Source: Anisakis pegreffii (taxonomy: Eukaryota > Nematoda > Chromadorea > Rhabditida > Anisakidae). From it: DNA of 64,000 nucleotides. The stretch spans positions 47,501-111,500 of the forward strand of contig JAPYMA010000370.1 of assembly GCA_035041965.1 (NCBI GenBank), written 5' to 3'. The translations under genes and the position numbers were made by a program. Under the pieces are notes generated by a model. That model did no database searches and was not told the origin of the DNA. It saw only the letters and a program-made list of their open reading frames with translations. This document shows, one piece after another, positions 14,201 to 24,961 of this stretch; position 1 is the first letter of the stretch, and each line of letters begins with the position of its first letter.

Positions 14201-14461
14201 TTTGGTCACATTGCAATGTGTTCATCGCTTGTCGGTCATTTCTACCCTGTATAGCAAACAGTAATCTTCTGAGTTTTTGCAACATTCATGAGGCGCAGCG
14301 TTTCATTCGTTTTGAACCCATTAACGTTGTGACAGAATCGAAACTGCCACAGTCATAGAATTTTGCAATAAATGATTCTTAAATTGGTTTGCACTCATAT
14401 CGTCTTTTGAATGATCTTTATCGTTTGATTGAAATTCAGTTAATTCTTTGAGAAATTTCAG

Positions 14462-14584
14462 GAATCATTGTTTCATCAGTTGATGGCGCAGCAGCAGCCT
14501 GAGCAACCCTTCTTTAACAATTGTTCGACAATTCCATCACCATCCTCCAACAGTCTCGTGATCGTAGACGATGATATTTGTTGA
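14462..14584 (+). CDS. Terminal Gln/Ser-rich exon (40 codons and stop)
   Basis: A canonical acceptor AAATTTCAG precedes 40 open codons in phase 0, ending at TGA 14582-14584. The peptide begins ESLFHQLMAQQQPEQPF, continues with a Ser/Pro stretch and ends with an acidic IVDDDIC. The Gln- and Ser/Pro-rich composition and phase 0 match the end of the 5913-7226 exon, so it may be the last exon of that gene. A possible poly(A) signal AATAAA is at 15017-15022, about 430 bases downstream and past two TA repeats. The link across 7.2 kb is inference; it could instead end a separate gene whose other exons I did not detect. Confidence 0.4.
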   Translation, partial: ESLFHQLMAQQQPEQPFFNNCSTIPSPSSNSLVIVDDDIC

Positions 14585-14688
14585 CTAAATGATTGTTTTC
14601 AATTGGTTTACAAATTATTTAATTTTACGCTACCAATCAACAAATCATTCCTTTCATATGAGACACCATTCATATTTGTATTACCATT

Positions 14689-14690
<2 letters not shown>

Positions 14691-14762
<72 letters not shown>
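14691..14762. repeat. (TA)36 microsatellite
   Basis: An uninterrupted run of 36 TA units. With the second TA array at 14898-14948 it brackets about 135 bases of unique sequence. If the 14462 exon is terminal, both arrays would lie in or near its 3' untranslated region. Open frames crossing this run (Ile-Tyr repeats) are artefacts of the repeat. Confidence 0.97.
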
Positions 14763-14763
<1 letters not shown>

Positions 14764-14895
14764 CGTTTGTTTGTTTGTGTATTTATTCCCATTTTCAGTT
14801 CATATTTCATCTTTGTTTGAGCTTGTTCGTTGATTACCAAATTATGGAACTTGGTGATGAAGAATTAATGCATGTATGGTAGGATTTTCACTTCA

Positions 14896-14897
<2 letters not shown>

Positions 14898-14948
<51 letters not shown>
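14898..14948. repeat. (AT)25 microsatellite
   Basis: An uninterrupted alternating AT run of about 51 bases, the second of a close pair of arrays. Confidence 0.97.
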
Positions 14949-14949
<1 letters not shown>

Positions 14950-17900
14950 ATGATTATTATGTGCTGTTAATACTACTTGTTGTTGTATAGTTTTTAGAAT
15001 TTTCGTGTGATGCTCGAATAAATAAACGATTAATTCGAGAAAAAACTTATTCATTCGTAAATTTGTTTGAAATTCGTAACAAATAATAAAATTTTCCACA
15101 TACATTCTTTATTCAGAAAATCCTTATGCTATAAATTTTTTGTGTTGTTTTCCTGATCATGTGCGGAGAACGTATGGCGACTGGTTGAGGGAATTTGAAA
15201 CACTCTTGAGCTGAAACGATACATGGGAAGTTGTTGGAAATTCAGTGACAAACGTTTTCTAGAAGCATTTACTTTTGTTATTATTAGTTTTTTGCCTATT
15301 GTTGCTGTCATTATGATTATTGTTTTTTAAAGACTGATCATCATTTTTGATTCGTGAAATAGTCACGCATGGAATGTCTAATGTAGAGTTTCGAGCGTTT
15401 GCCCGGAGCTTGGAAATTATCTGCAAAATATTCAATTCTCTGTGCGTAGAAAACGCATTATTTCGAACAAGTGGTCAATGACGTATGATGGAAAAGCTGA
15501 AGCGAAATAGAAAATGAAATGATCATTTGAACAAAGCGCTTTCTGGCAGGTTTTTGGTGTAGAACTTCAATCATTTTACTCTTCTCATGACAGCCAAAGT
15601 TATTTAATGAAATATTTTCGTGTTTATAATGTAAAAGAATTGGTCACTCGATTGTTTGCAAATTGGTAAACTTACACGAACATGTTTCAAACATATTATA
15701 AAATTTAAAAAATACGTTTACAAGTGCTGGGTTCTGATTATTATTATTATTTGTAGTAGTAGTAGTATCATTACTGTTGTTATCATTATTCATAGTGATT
15801 TTTTCTCTCGTGTCATTTTTCAGCATTTAAAATTTTTATACACAAATATGTAATTGTACACATGCTTTTTTGTTGTTTGAAATTAATTCCTATTGACTTC
15901 AATTATATTTGCGCGACGATTTGATCATTAGCGAAATTCTTCGATTTGTTTCATGACTTTTGATCTCATGTAAATTGAATGAGAGGAAGGAAGCAGCTGA
16001 AGACTGTGGAGAGGTGATCGATCAGATTTCGTTCTATTAGGTAATCAAACTCTGTTCGTTGCATTGATAAGTGTATAGATGCATGAAATATTGTGCACAG
16101 TTTGCAACGGATCGTGTGCTTGAGAAAAGATCTTATATTGCATGGATATGTGTTGTTCGTGCATGGTAAGACGTTCTTTATTCGTGAATCACCCTCAGCT
16201 CACTGATCATCCTGAATGATTCTCCATTTAATATATCGTTTCGTTTCGGTGTAAACTTTTATTGACGGTGCATTTTTGATGTGGGGCACTCAGTATTGTT
16301 TATCGCTCAAGTCTCAAATTCTATCAGGAGATTTTATTTTTTCAATTGCTTGCATCTGTCATTTTTATTCACTAGTATTTGTTCTTGGTTTCAAAGAATT
16401 TATTTTCAGTTTGTTATTTTTTCAAGACCATTGTTTGATTATATGAATGAGTGGTAAAACATGTGAGAAGGACGTTTTATATGATCATTATTTGCATCAC
16501 TATTGTTATTAGTATCATAATTTTTGTCATTGATATTGTTTTTGTTATTACTTACGATTATATATATTCATCACTGTTGTCACTTGAATGAAAAGCATTT
16601 TTATTTAACACTGAAATGATATCGTTATTATTAAATAACACGTAACGGTGTTTATAAAATTAAGGCATATAACTACAGCAGCGAATCACGAAAATGATTA
16701 CAAACGTTTTTGTTATTGACATTATCTGCTTTTTACTCAAAATAATTTCTATAAGAATTAGGTGAATCGACCAATGGAGAATATTTAATCGGAAAACGTT
16801 AAATGATGCATCCCCGAATTTGTCCCACGCCGTTGCACCAGTGGGATCGATGAATGCATCCATTCACTGAAACAGTATTAAAACAAGAAAAACAACGGTG
16901 ATTTCATTCGATTCTACTCGAAAACCGACCATATGCACTCTTAGAGGGCACATACTCTGTTGATATCATCAAGATTTCTTCAGCGAAAATCGTCAACAAC
17001 ACTCGCTCATCTATATCCAATAAAACTAGAGTTTGACAAAAAAAGAAAAAGAATGTAGGCTCACACTTCAAAAGATATTCATTCAGTTTTGGGATGTTCG
17101 GGTAGAACGGAACCCTAAGCTATCTAAAAAACATGTGATCGTCTGGCTTATGCATCCTGTTCAGACGTGATGCTGCAATTCGACACATGGTTATAGATGT
17201 TGGTGACGAGATTGATAGAATCCTAGAGGCTTGGCAGTCTTCATGAAAGTATAATAAAAGATGAAGCAATTTTAGCATATCACCCATCCATTATGCATTC
17301 AAATTTTCTTTTAATGAATCGATACTTAAATATAATAATTCAGAGATTGCCGTCTTTAGACGATCCGTGCGCTCGGAATTGTTCATCTGATGTATGATTT
17401 TTTGTAACATTTAGTTCGAAAAGGTACAAGCCACAAGAAAATGTTGGATATGAAATGCTACCGATTAGTTCCAGAGACATCAGTATAAGTTTGCAGGTTT
17501 TCCAGTGCTTTTCATCGTAAAGCTCAAATTTGAGACGACTTCTGTGACTTTCAGGCGGAACGATAAGTTGGCTTTTAAAAAGTTATTTGATCTCTTTTAT
17601 GAAACACTTTCGTCCAGGAGCATTCGGAAGCTCCTCTAGATGAGTCTCTCAAGACTTTAATTCTGAACAGCATTTCTTGACATCATCGAATAGAAGAAAT
17701 CCGAAATTATCAAATATTTATGTGTATTGTTGATGGAGGATGCATAGTTCCAAAGAACTAATTCATTTTTGAAGGTATATTATGTGAACGAGGGGATCTG
17801 TTAGGTCATTCATTCCGATACTTCTGTCGGTCAATGCTGCACTATTTTGATGCATCAAAAATTGTCCGCATTTCTGTCGTGTGCGGTTTCTTCTAAGTGT

Positions 17901-18333
17901 TGCGCATGCTCACTAAAACTTGCAACTATAATTGGTCACGTTTGGTGTTACTACTACAGTTCGAGCACGAGCAGTGCGAGTGTATGCTCGAGAGGAGAAG
18001 TTTAAAACTAACTGCTCAATGTCTCACCACACAAATCAGATTACTGCTATCTATTCCGTTGCGTAATATTAACAAAACGTCTCTAGAAAACATGTGATCG
18101 TAATATTAAAAAAAAAAACATGAACTGTAACCGCAGCAAAAACAATCAAACGATCAACTTCAAATTTCAAAATGGCATGCAAACAAGTATGACCTATAGA
18201 TGCAGAAGATAATGAGATAAACCTGAAGTGACTATGTGGGGAAAACGCGGATCATTGTTGTACACATAGATCAATGCTGAGGTGCGATAAATCCTGAAAA
18301 AATGAAGTGCACTTATTAGAGTTGAACAATTGG

Positions 18334-18463
18334 CGATGGTTTCAACTTCTTTACTTCAAACATAATTTTCATTCGTTAAAAAAATCTTCCCATATTCCTG
18401 TCCTTTTTGAACCACAAAAAAAACATTTTACCTATTTCAAAAGTTGGTAAAATTTCGGTTTGT
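18334..18463 (+). repeat. Direct repeat, copy 1
   Basis: This segment shares an ordered series of words with 19266-19431: CAAACATAATTTT/AAAACATAATTTT, AAAAAATCTTCCCATATT, a CCTTTTnnAnnCACAAAAAA block, and GGTAAAATTTCGGTT. The second copy carries an extra insertion that partly repeats its own AAAAAATCTTCCC word. Confidence 0.75.
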
Positions 18464-18954
18464 TTAGAAGGGAACAAGCGCTAATAAGTAGAACTTTGTG
18501 TATAAATGCGTTCGCTTGAAGGTAGAGATAGTGAAAAAATGTGGGTTGACTGCCAAAAGTAATGTCGATGGTAACACCGACAGTCGGTCGGCATCAGACT
18601 GCAATGACAGCAGATGGAATCAAAATGAGGGAATCAAAATGCCAGATGAATTTTTCGACTGCAATGCGACCGCATAGATTTGATGTGAAATGAGGTGTAG
18701 TTGCAGCGTTTTTATTTATTGATAGATATAAGGTGCAACGTTTTTGTGAGTCTTTTTATTCCATTTTTGTTGAATCAATAAAATTGATTTCTCATCAGAA
18801 TTCGTCAAATCTACTGGAAATGGATCAATAAAAATTTTTCAGTCATCAAAATTGACCCTCAATCTATAACATTGAGTTTGTAACAAAAAATCATGATTAA
18901 TATGAAGTCAGTCAACTCAAAAACGATAACCAGTTACTTACAAACTTGACGGCA

Positions 18955-19153
18955 CTTGTTTCAGATTGCTCTAGCCAGAAATTTCGAAAGAAACGCGGAA
19001 ATCAAAATGGTTGCAGAAGCTCGAAAGTTGGGTTTGACTGTTGACCGCCAACCAATGATTCGCTCATATTTTGATGAGAGTTCAAGAATAGGTTCGAAAA
19101 TGCTGTACCACTTAAGTATTATCCGTTACAAGAAGCATCGAAATATTAATTGA
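18955..19153 (+). CDS. Orphan exon-like ORF between direct repeats, unrecognised
   Basis: A strong acceptor CTTGTTTCAG lies at the start (exon could begin near 18964). It is followed by about 63 open codons ending at TAA 19151-19153. The first ~45 residues are charged and look protein-like (ARNFERNAEIKMVAEARK, then LGLTVDRQPMIRSYFDESS). The tail after a Lys-Met is less convincing and may be intron. I do not recognise the family. It sits between two direct repeats, so it could be a residue of an inserted or duplicated segment, or one exon of an unassembled gene. No partner exon was found. Confidence 0.3.
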
Positions 19154-19265
19154 TAACCAATGAGTATCACGCACCATCATGTTTTTGTCAATATTTACAA
19201 ATGTTTTGTAAGGAAATTCTCACATCTATAAAGGGTCATGAACTATGCATCAAACTGGATACAAT

Positions 19266-19431
19266 TTGCGATGTTTTTAAATTCTTTATTTAAAACATAA
19301 TTTTACTCGTTTAAAAAATCTTCCCATATTTCTATCCTTTTCAAAGCACAAAAAAATGTTATAACTATCTCAAAAAATCTTCCCGTGTTCAAAAAAAACT
19401 GTTTTGACTATATTGGTAAAATTTCGGTTGA
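19266..19431 (+). repeat. Direct repeat, copy 2
   Basis: Diverged second copy of the 18334-18463 segment, same orientation, about 800 bases downstream. It is longer by about 35 bases because of an internal partial duplication. Confidence 0.75.
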
Positions 19432-22400
19432 TTACAAAAAGTATTGTGACTAATTAAAGGATGTTAGACACCTGCATAAGTATTCAAATACTCAGAACTT
19501 TGCATGAATGGAGTATAAAAGAGTTGTTTTTAAAGTAGTAAAAAGAAAGTCAAGTTCATTACTTATGAATTTTTTGGTTCCTTCATAGCATAACCGAATG
19601 ACGAAGGTGTTTCACATATATGTCTCCTTAGAAGACTTCAATGCAGTATATCAGCATTGCTGAACAGAACGGTGTGTTTTTTTTCTTACTGTGATTAAAC
19701 TGTGTATATAAGTGTAATTTTTTGAGATTAGTTATGACGGCAAAAAGAATAAAATTGACTAGTTGATGGCCGTGAGATTTCATTCGATTTAAATGCCACT
19801 TTTCGTATACTGGGACTATCATCTGCATTCGAAGAGTATCTTGGTGAACAGAGAAGATCATAAAACCAGCAAAAACATGAACAAAGACAAAACCTTGAAT
19901 TTGATTCGTTTTCAAGGGAGTTTCACGACACATATGGCAACCTCGATGTGATGCTAACGACCGCTGTAAACTTTATGAATCATTGACCTAAAAATAATAT
20001 TCCAAGGTACAACAAGTAGAGTTCATATTATGCACACCTCCGCCGTTCTTTCCAGACGTACATTTTGAATTGTTCGCTCACAAAGTACAGTTAGTCATCG
20101 GTTCATGATTGCGATATTTTCTCAAAGAGGGTGTCCAGCTCTTTACAATTGTTTACGCAGTAAAGGTAATTTTTGTCTATTATTTAGTGACCAACAACAA
20201 GAAAGCATGTTGTCTCACTTTCCAATCAAAAAACACCTCCTTATGTGAGTGCATTTCATTCCCATCTTTGTTATAGGACAATTGAAAATTGTCGGCATGT
20301 TTAATACGTTTCAATATTAAGTGCATTGCCTGGCTTGCTTAAGAAGAACTGAAATGATATCGAGTGTGATTCATTCAGATGAATATTATTACATTGATCG
20401 ACTAGCAAACATTTTTTATTTATACTTCAGAAATTTGTTGTTTAATCATTTTTTCGAACTAAATATTTTTAAGAACAGTATGTTAAGAGAGTTGACGATG
20501 TGCATTGCTTTTTGCATTCGATATAATCTTTGCTTAACATTCATTTTTTTTTAAATTCATTTGTTTATCAAACTGCATTCTCATCAATTCAGACACCTGC
20601 AATAATCGCATTGCTCCATGAGCACACTGCGCCACTTTCAGTTTTTTGCATTTATCATCTACTTAGTGGGTACTTAGGTTGCAAAATGTATAAGTTCTTT
20701 CGTTCATTAAGTTCAAACCATTCAAATATGATTTCATTATTTGGCTGCACTTTCCCTAGCCTTTGATTCACAGTAGACGATAACCGACAATATTAGAGCC
20801 AATTGTTAACGTTTTGCGATAACGGTTATGATGCCTTTGTTACATTAACGTTAGTGCTGTTTGGTTATAGCATCGCTGTTATCAAATGTTACCATTTTAA
20901 TACCCCATCATTATCGTAAACAAATCCGATTTGAACATTCGCTGGTGTTTCCTTATCGTTTGTCTAGCACAATTAAAATGCAATAAATTTTAGGTGAATG
21001 AATCTTCTGTTGCAGTTTGATGGTAATCGACAGTGATATGGCATTTCGAGTTCATTTTTTTTCGATGGTCCAAAATTTTTTGAATTTGTCGTTTTTTTTG
21101 CATAATTGGTGGTGACGTTTGAAAGAATTCCATAGTTGATGGTCCAAAATCTAGTATCAACTTTTTTTCCCATATCTCGATGGGAATTTATTGGAAATTG
21201 AACTCAAAAGCATATCGAATGTTTTAGGTGAAGATTTTAATCATCGAAATTCTGATCGTAAGTATCAACGCGCATAAGAAAATATGTATTCACTTCATTT
21301 TCTCTTCTTGAAATAACTTTGACTGTAGGGAGCATTCTTATTCAGGCTAAAATGAGGCGATAGAGTTGTTATGTAGATCACCAGGAATTACTTACGACCA
21401 CACACATACAACAAAATATTTTAAATTGGAACTTACCTACTGAGTTTTGTCACTCACTCTATTGTGTGATCATTACAATAACATAGCAACTTTGAGCTTG
21501 TGCTTTTGAATGCACAAATAATGTGTAGTAATTGCATGATGTAACGAATATTTGTCAAGAAACTGTCGAATGTGAGCCGTATCTAATTATTTGCAGGAGA
21601 TACTCGAATATCAATAATCAACTAAGATTCATCAACAATTGTAAATCCTTATCTTATCGTAAGCATAAATGATCCAATCGACAACTGACGAACCGGAATG
21701 TATCAGCAACAGCAGCAAGCAAACACAGAATCCTTTTGTGCCCATCTTCACCATCGGTAGTGTTTATTTGTTTGGGATGGATCCTTCACCCATGAAGCGC
21801 ATTGAATATTGAAAGATATTGAAAGTCATACAAATATTATACACCGGTTTTTGAAAGGAAACAAATCTTATATAACGGTTCTTGACAGGAGATTATGTGC
21901 GCTGCTTTATGACCAACGCAAATTGTTCATTAATATTTATCCAAAACTGTTAGCACTTCACTTTTACTGTATCATCAGGAAAAAAATTGATCGATATTTC
22001 CCAGCGATTCCATAAAGACGAAACGTCGAAAGTTTTGGAAAAAAATATTAATAAATAATTTGTGTTAGTTTTTTTATCTGTTAAAAAGAGCTATACCTAT
22101 ATCTTTATCAGTTATTCCATCCTATTCAATTATCATACTCATTATTTTTTCACAGAATGGAAGACAAATGAGTAATCGAAGTCGAGGATTACGTTGATAC
22201 GTTAGGGACCGACATAGTTCGTGCAGAGGTTGAAAGTGCACAACGATAGAGCATTTCTTATGAATTAGCATTCTCTCTACAAGTGACCTTTCGATGCTAT
22301 ATTCTTGACATATCATTTGCATTACTTAACTGAAGGCACGACAAACACTTTCACTTATTTCATTACTATATTATATAATAGTAACGTTATTTACTATTGA

Positions 22401-22628
22401 CTGTCGCTATTATTATTGCTACTATTATTATGATTATTCTCAGGACTACTTTCATTATATCATGAACGCTCTCTGATCAATCATTGGCAGCAGCCATTAT
22501 GAATATTCCTTCTCATAAATTCTTTGCATACACAATCCTTATCAAGTGAACACTTTTCTGTAACTATAACTTAGTGCTTTCTAATCTTAATACTAATACT
22601 AATACTAATATTAACAATAACTATAGCC

Positions 22629-22654
22629 ATAATAATAATAATAATAATAATAAT
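22629..22654. repeat. AAT microsatellite
   Basis: Short run of AAT units, preceded by a CTAATA-type run at about 22590-22612. Confidence 0.9.
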
Positions 22655-23288
22655 GACAAAGATAATAACAATAATCAGGACAATGACTAGATTAATCATC
22701 GTAAATAACTATTACGTTGAGCAATCTCGTAACGATTTTTGTGCCCTTAACCTGTAGATGATGCAACTTTTGTCATCATTGAATCGTTGCAGTATGAAGT
22801 GAATTGATGAAGTGTGTTCAAGAGAAGTATGAGCAATATTTACATAATGTTGCGTTTTGTCATCATTGAGTCGTTGCAATCTGATAACAATTATCAATTC
22901 TTCACAACTTTGCAGTAGATTTGACGTGATGGTTTCTTCTTGAAGCGTACTATGAACAATGGGTCTGTCAAACGATTCCAAATTTGACTCTCATCATCTA
23001 TCTATTCGATACAATATTATAATGTGCAATTTTTTCTCATCACTCCAATCATCATCAACATCATCATCAAATAGATGATGATTAATAGAATGTGCAAACA
23101 TAATACTAATTGTCCTGTATATTATTTCCATATAAACTTTTATTTTATTTATCTCATCCACTCATTTTTTAAAACCATTCTTTCATTAATCTCCTCCTCT
23201 GTTCTTCTGTTTTTTCTCCTTCCAACTAACTGTTACTGTTACTGCACAAATACACGAACAACTAACCATCGTACCAGCAAATGAACAG

Positions 23289-23502
23289 CGGCACTAGTGT
23301 CGTCTGAGGAGGCGTAACAACACTATGGCTGACGCTCAGCCTTAGCCTAAGCGTAGCCTCAGCCTCACGCTTAGACTGAGGCTGAGGCTAGGCTTAGGTT
23401 GAGTCTTAGGCTGAGGCTGAGGCTGAGGCTAAGTCTCAACCATGGTACTGTTGTACGTGCGTACGCTCGCTGTTGTGCCCCCTCAAACGACACTTGTACC
23501 GG
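23289..23502. repeat. Fold-back element with TTAGGC/GGCTGA-rich core
   Basis: The outer ends are imperfect inverted repeats: CGGCACTAGTGTCGTCTGAG at the left matches the complement of the right end around 23483-23502. Inside, the left half is a GCCTCAGCC/GCCTAAGC series and the right half the complementary GGCTGAGGC/TTAGGC series, so almost the whole 214 bases can fold on itself. The GC content is far above the surroundings. It looks like a non-autonomous fold-back (MITE-like) repeat; no coding capacity. Single occurrences of TTAGGC and GCCTAA resemble the nematode telomere unit but do not form a true array. Confidence 0.75.
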
Positions 23503-24879
23503 AACAGCTAACTGGCTCAATTGATAACAAAATAAGTAAAAGACAAACAAGCATATGGAATCAAGGATGGACTGAGTGAATAGATGAGTATATATGAGTA
23601 AAATGACTGAATGCATGCATAATAAGAATAGATTTAATGAAATGTTACAGATATTTTCCACATTTCACCAACAATGAGTCACGAACGCAACGAACAAATC
23701 AACAGGGTATATACTACCTAGTGCTTCCATTACATCATCTCCTATCATATTCAATTTCTGTATTATTCATTAGCACATTCCTTCGCATCAATCATTCCAT
23801 TCGCGCCTTTCACCCATTTTCGTTGTATTTTACTTCCTTTTCGCTCTTATTCTTCACTGTTTTATTCGTCACTTCGTTGTAAAATACCTCCATTCTTTTG
23901 AATTTTCTAATTTTTTATAGTTCTTGCTTTTCTTCGTTTGCCACTCTCATATGTTTTTTTTTTGCAAATTTATACCGATAATATGTAGATGTTCGCCAGT
24001 GCTCGGAACTCCCTTCTTTCAGCGCTATCGTCGGTCGATTCATTTGTGACTGACACACATTTTGTCTTCATCCATTCAACCCCTCATCATTACCTGCTTA
24101 TCTGCTTGATGTAGAGCAAGACCGTGTGATTGCAGAAAATTACAATAATTGATCGCATTCAGTTAGCCATCAGTATTTTTCGTTTTGCACCGCTTCAAAA
24201 TTTAATTTTCATCCAAAAACAAAGATGATGTTGATGATGAAAAAATTCCGTCCACTGAGCCATCATACTCAATCCAGCGCATACACTGCACAACGCTAAT
24301 AGGTATGTTAGTATTGCTATACTCAATGTTAAACATACTACGTTTATCATCATTGATAATACATTATTGTTAATAATGCATTGTGATAGTTGTCATCGAG
24401 TCTTCAATAAACAATGACATACACTTTTCTGTATGTTCGCATCAAAAAGGTCACACGTTTGGGCATGTATTAGTGTACTCACACCTTGAAAGAGGTCACA
24501 ATTCGAATCGTACCAAAAAATGGTGCAAACAAACAAATTTCTTCATTGCCAATTCCCCAACGAAATCATTCATTCACTTAATGAAAGTTGTCTGTATACT
24601 TGGTGTGCAATTACTTCTTTAATTCGTCTAAGATCTATCCTAACACTAAGTTGAAACGTCCATCAGCCATTAACTTCATATGATTTTTTCATGGTTAATA
24701 TTTTCCAATTTTATTCGACATTTTTTTCAAAATTGAAACTTTGTGAGCAGTTATGTGAGCTCCTTAGCGAATTCATGAGCAACTTTATAAATTACATTCT
24801 CTTGTCAATTTCATTACGAGATATCAAAGGTTCAAAAGTTATGCTGAATTTTATTGCTGCTATTCTTAGCATTTAATTG

Positions 24880-24945
24880 CATTTTCAATTTAAGCATAAT
24901 TGACTTCATCCTCATTTTCAATTTAAGCATAATTGACTTCATCCT
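24880..24945 (+). repeat. 33-bp perfect tandem duplication
   Basis: Positions 24880-24912 and 24913-24945 are identical 33-mers containing TTTCAATTTAAG. They end 17 bases before the SLC4 start codon and each carries an acceptor-like motif, so the duplication may affect cis- or trans-splicing of the first exon. Confidence 0.95.
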
Positions 24946-24961
24946 TTAAGGTATTGATCAG

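Larger units (their letters stand above)
7227..14461. other. Intron or intergenic stretch, few recognisable features
   Basis: If the exon at 14462 belongs to the gene that starts at 5913, this is intronic, probably with small undetected exons, because 7.2 kb is much longer than any intron in the two well-defined genes here. It holds the candidate exon at 8268-8324 and a 14-bp inverted repeat at 11211-11267. A G/A-rich, C-poor patch lies at about 12000-12420. A short open block after a good acceptor at about 10676 is in the wrong phase to join directly to the 7226 exon. Otherwise I see nothing supportable. Confidence 0.5.
14585..24961. other. Gene-poor region between the Ser/Asn-rich gene and the SLC4 gene
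   Basis: About 10 kb with no gene I can assemble. It contains the two TA arrays, a pair of ~130-bp direct repeats (18334-18463 and 19266-19431) around an exon-like ORF, an AAT microsatellite at 22629-22654, a fold-back element at 23289-23502, a pyrimidine-rich, G-poor patch at about 23050-24000, and a 33-bp tandem duplication just before the SLC4 start. The remaining short open frames look random. Confidence 0.6.

Noticed and set aside
14589..14882. Ile-Tyr repeat open frames
   Set aside because: Translation of a TA microsatellite.
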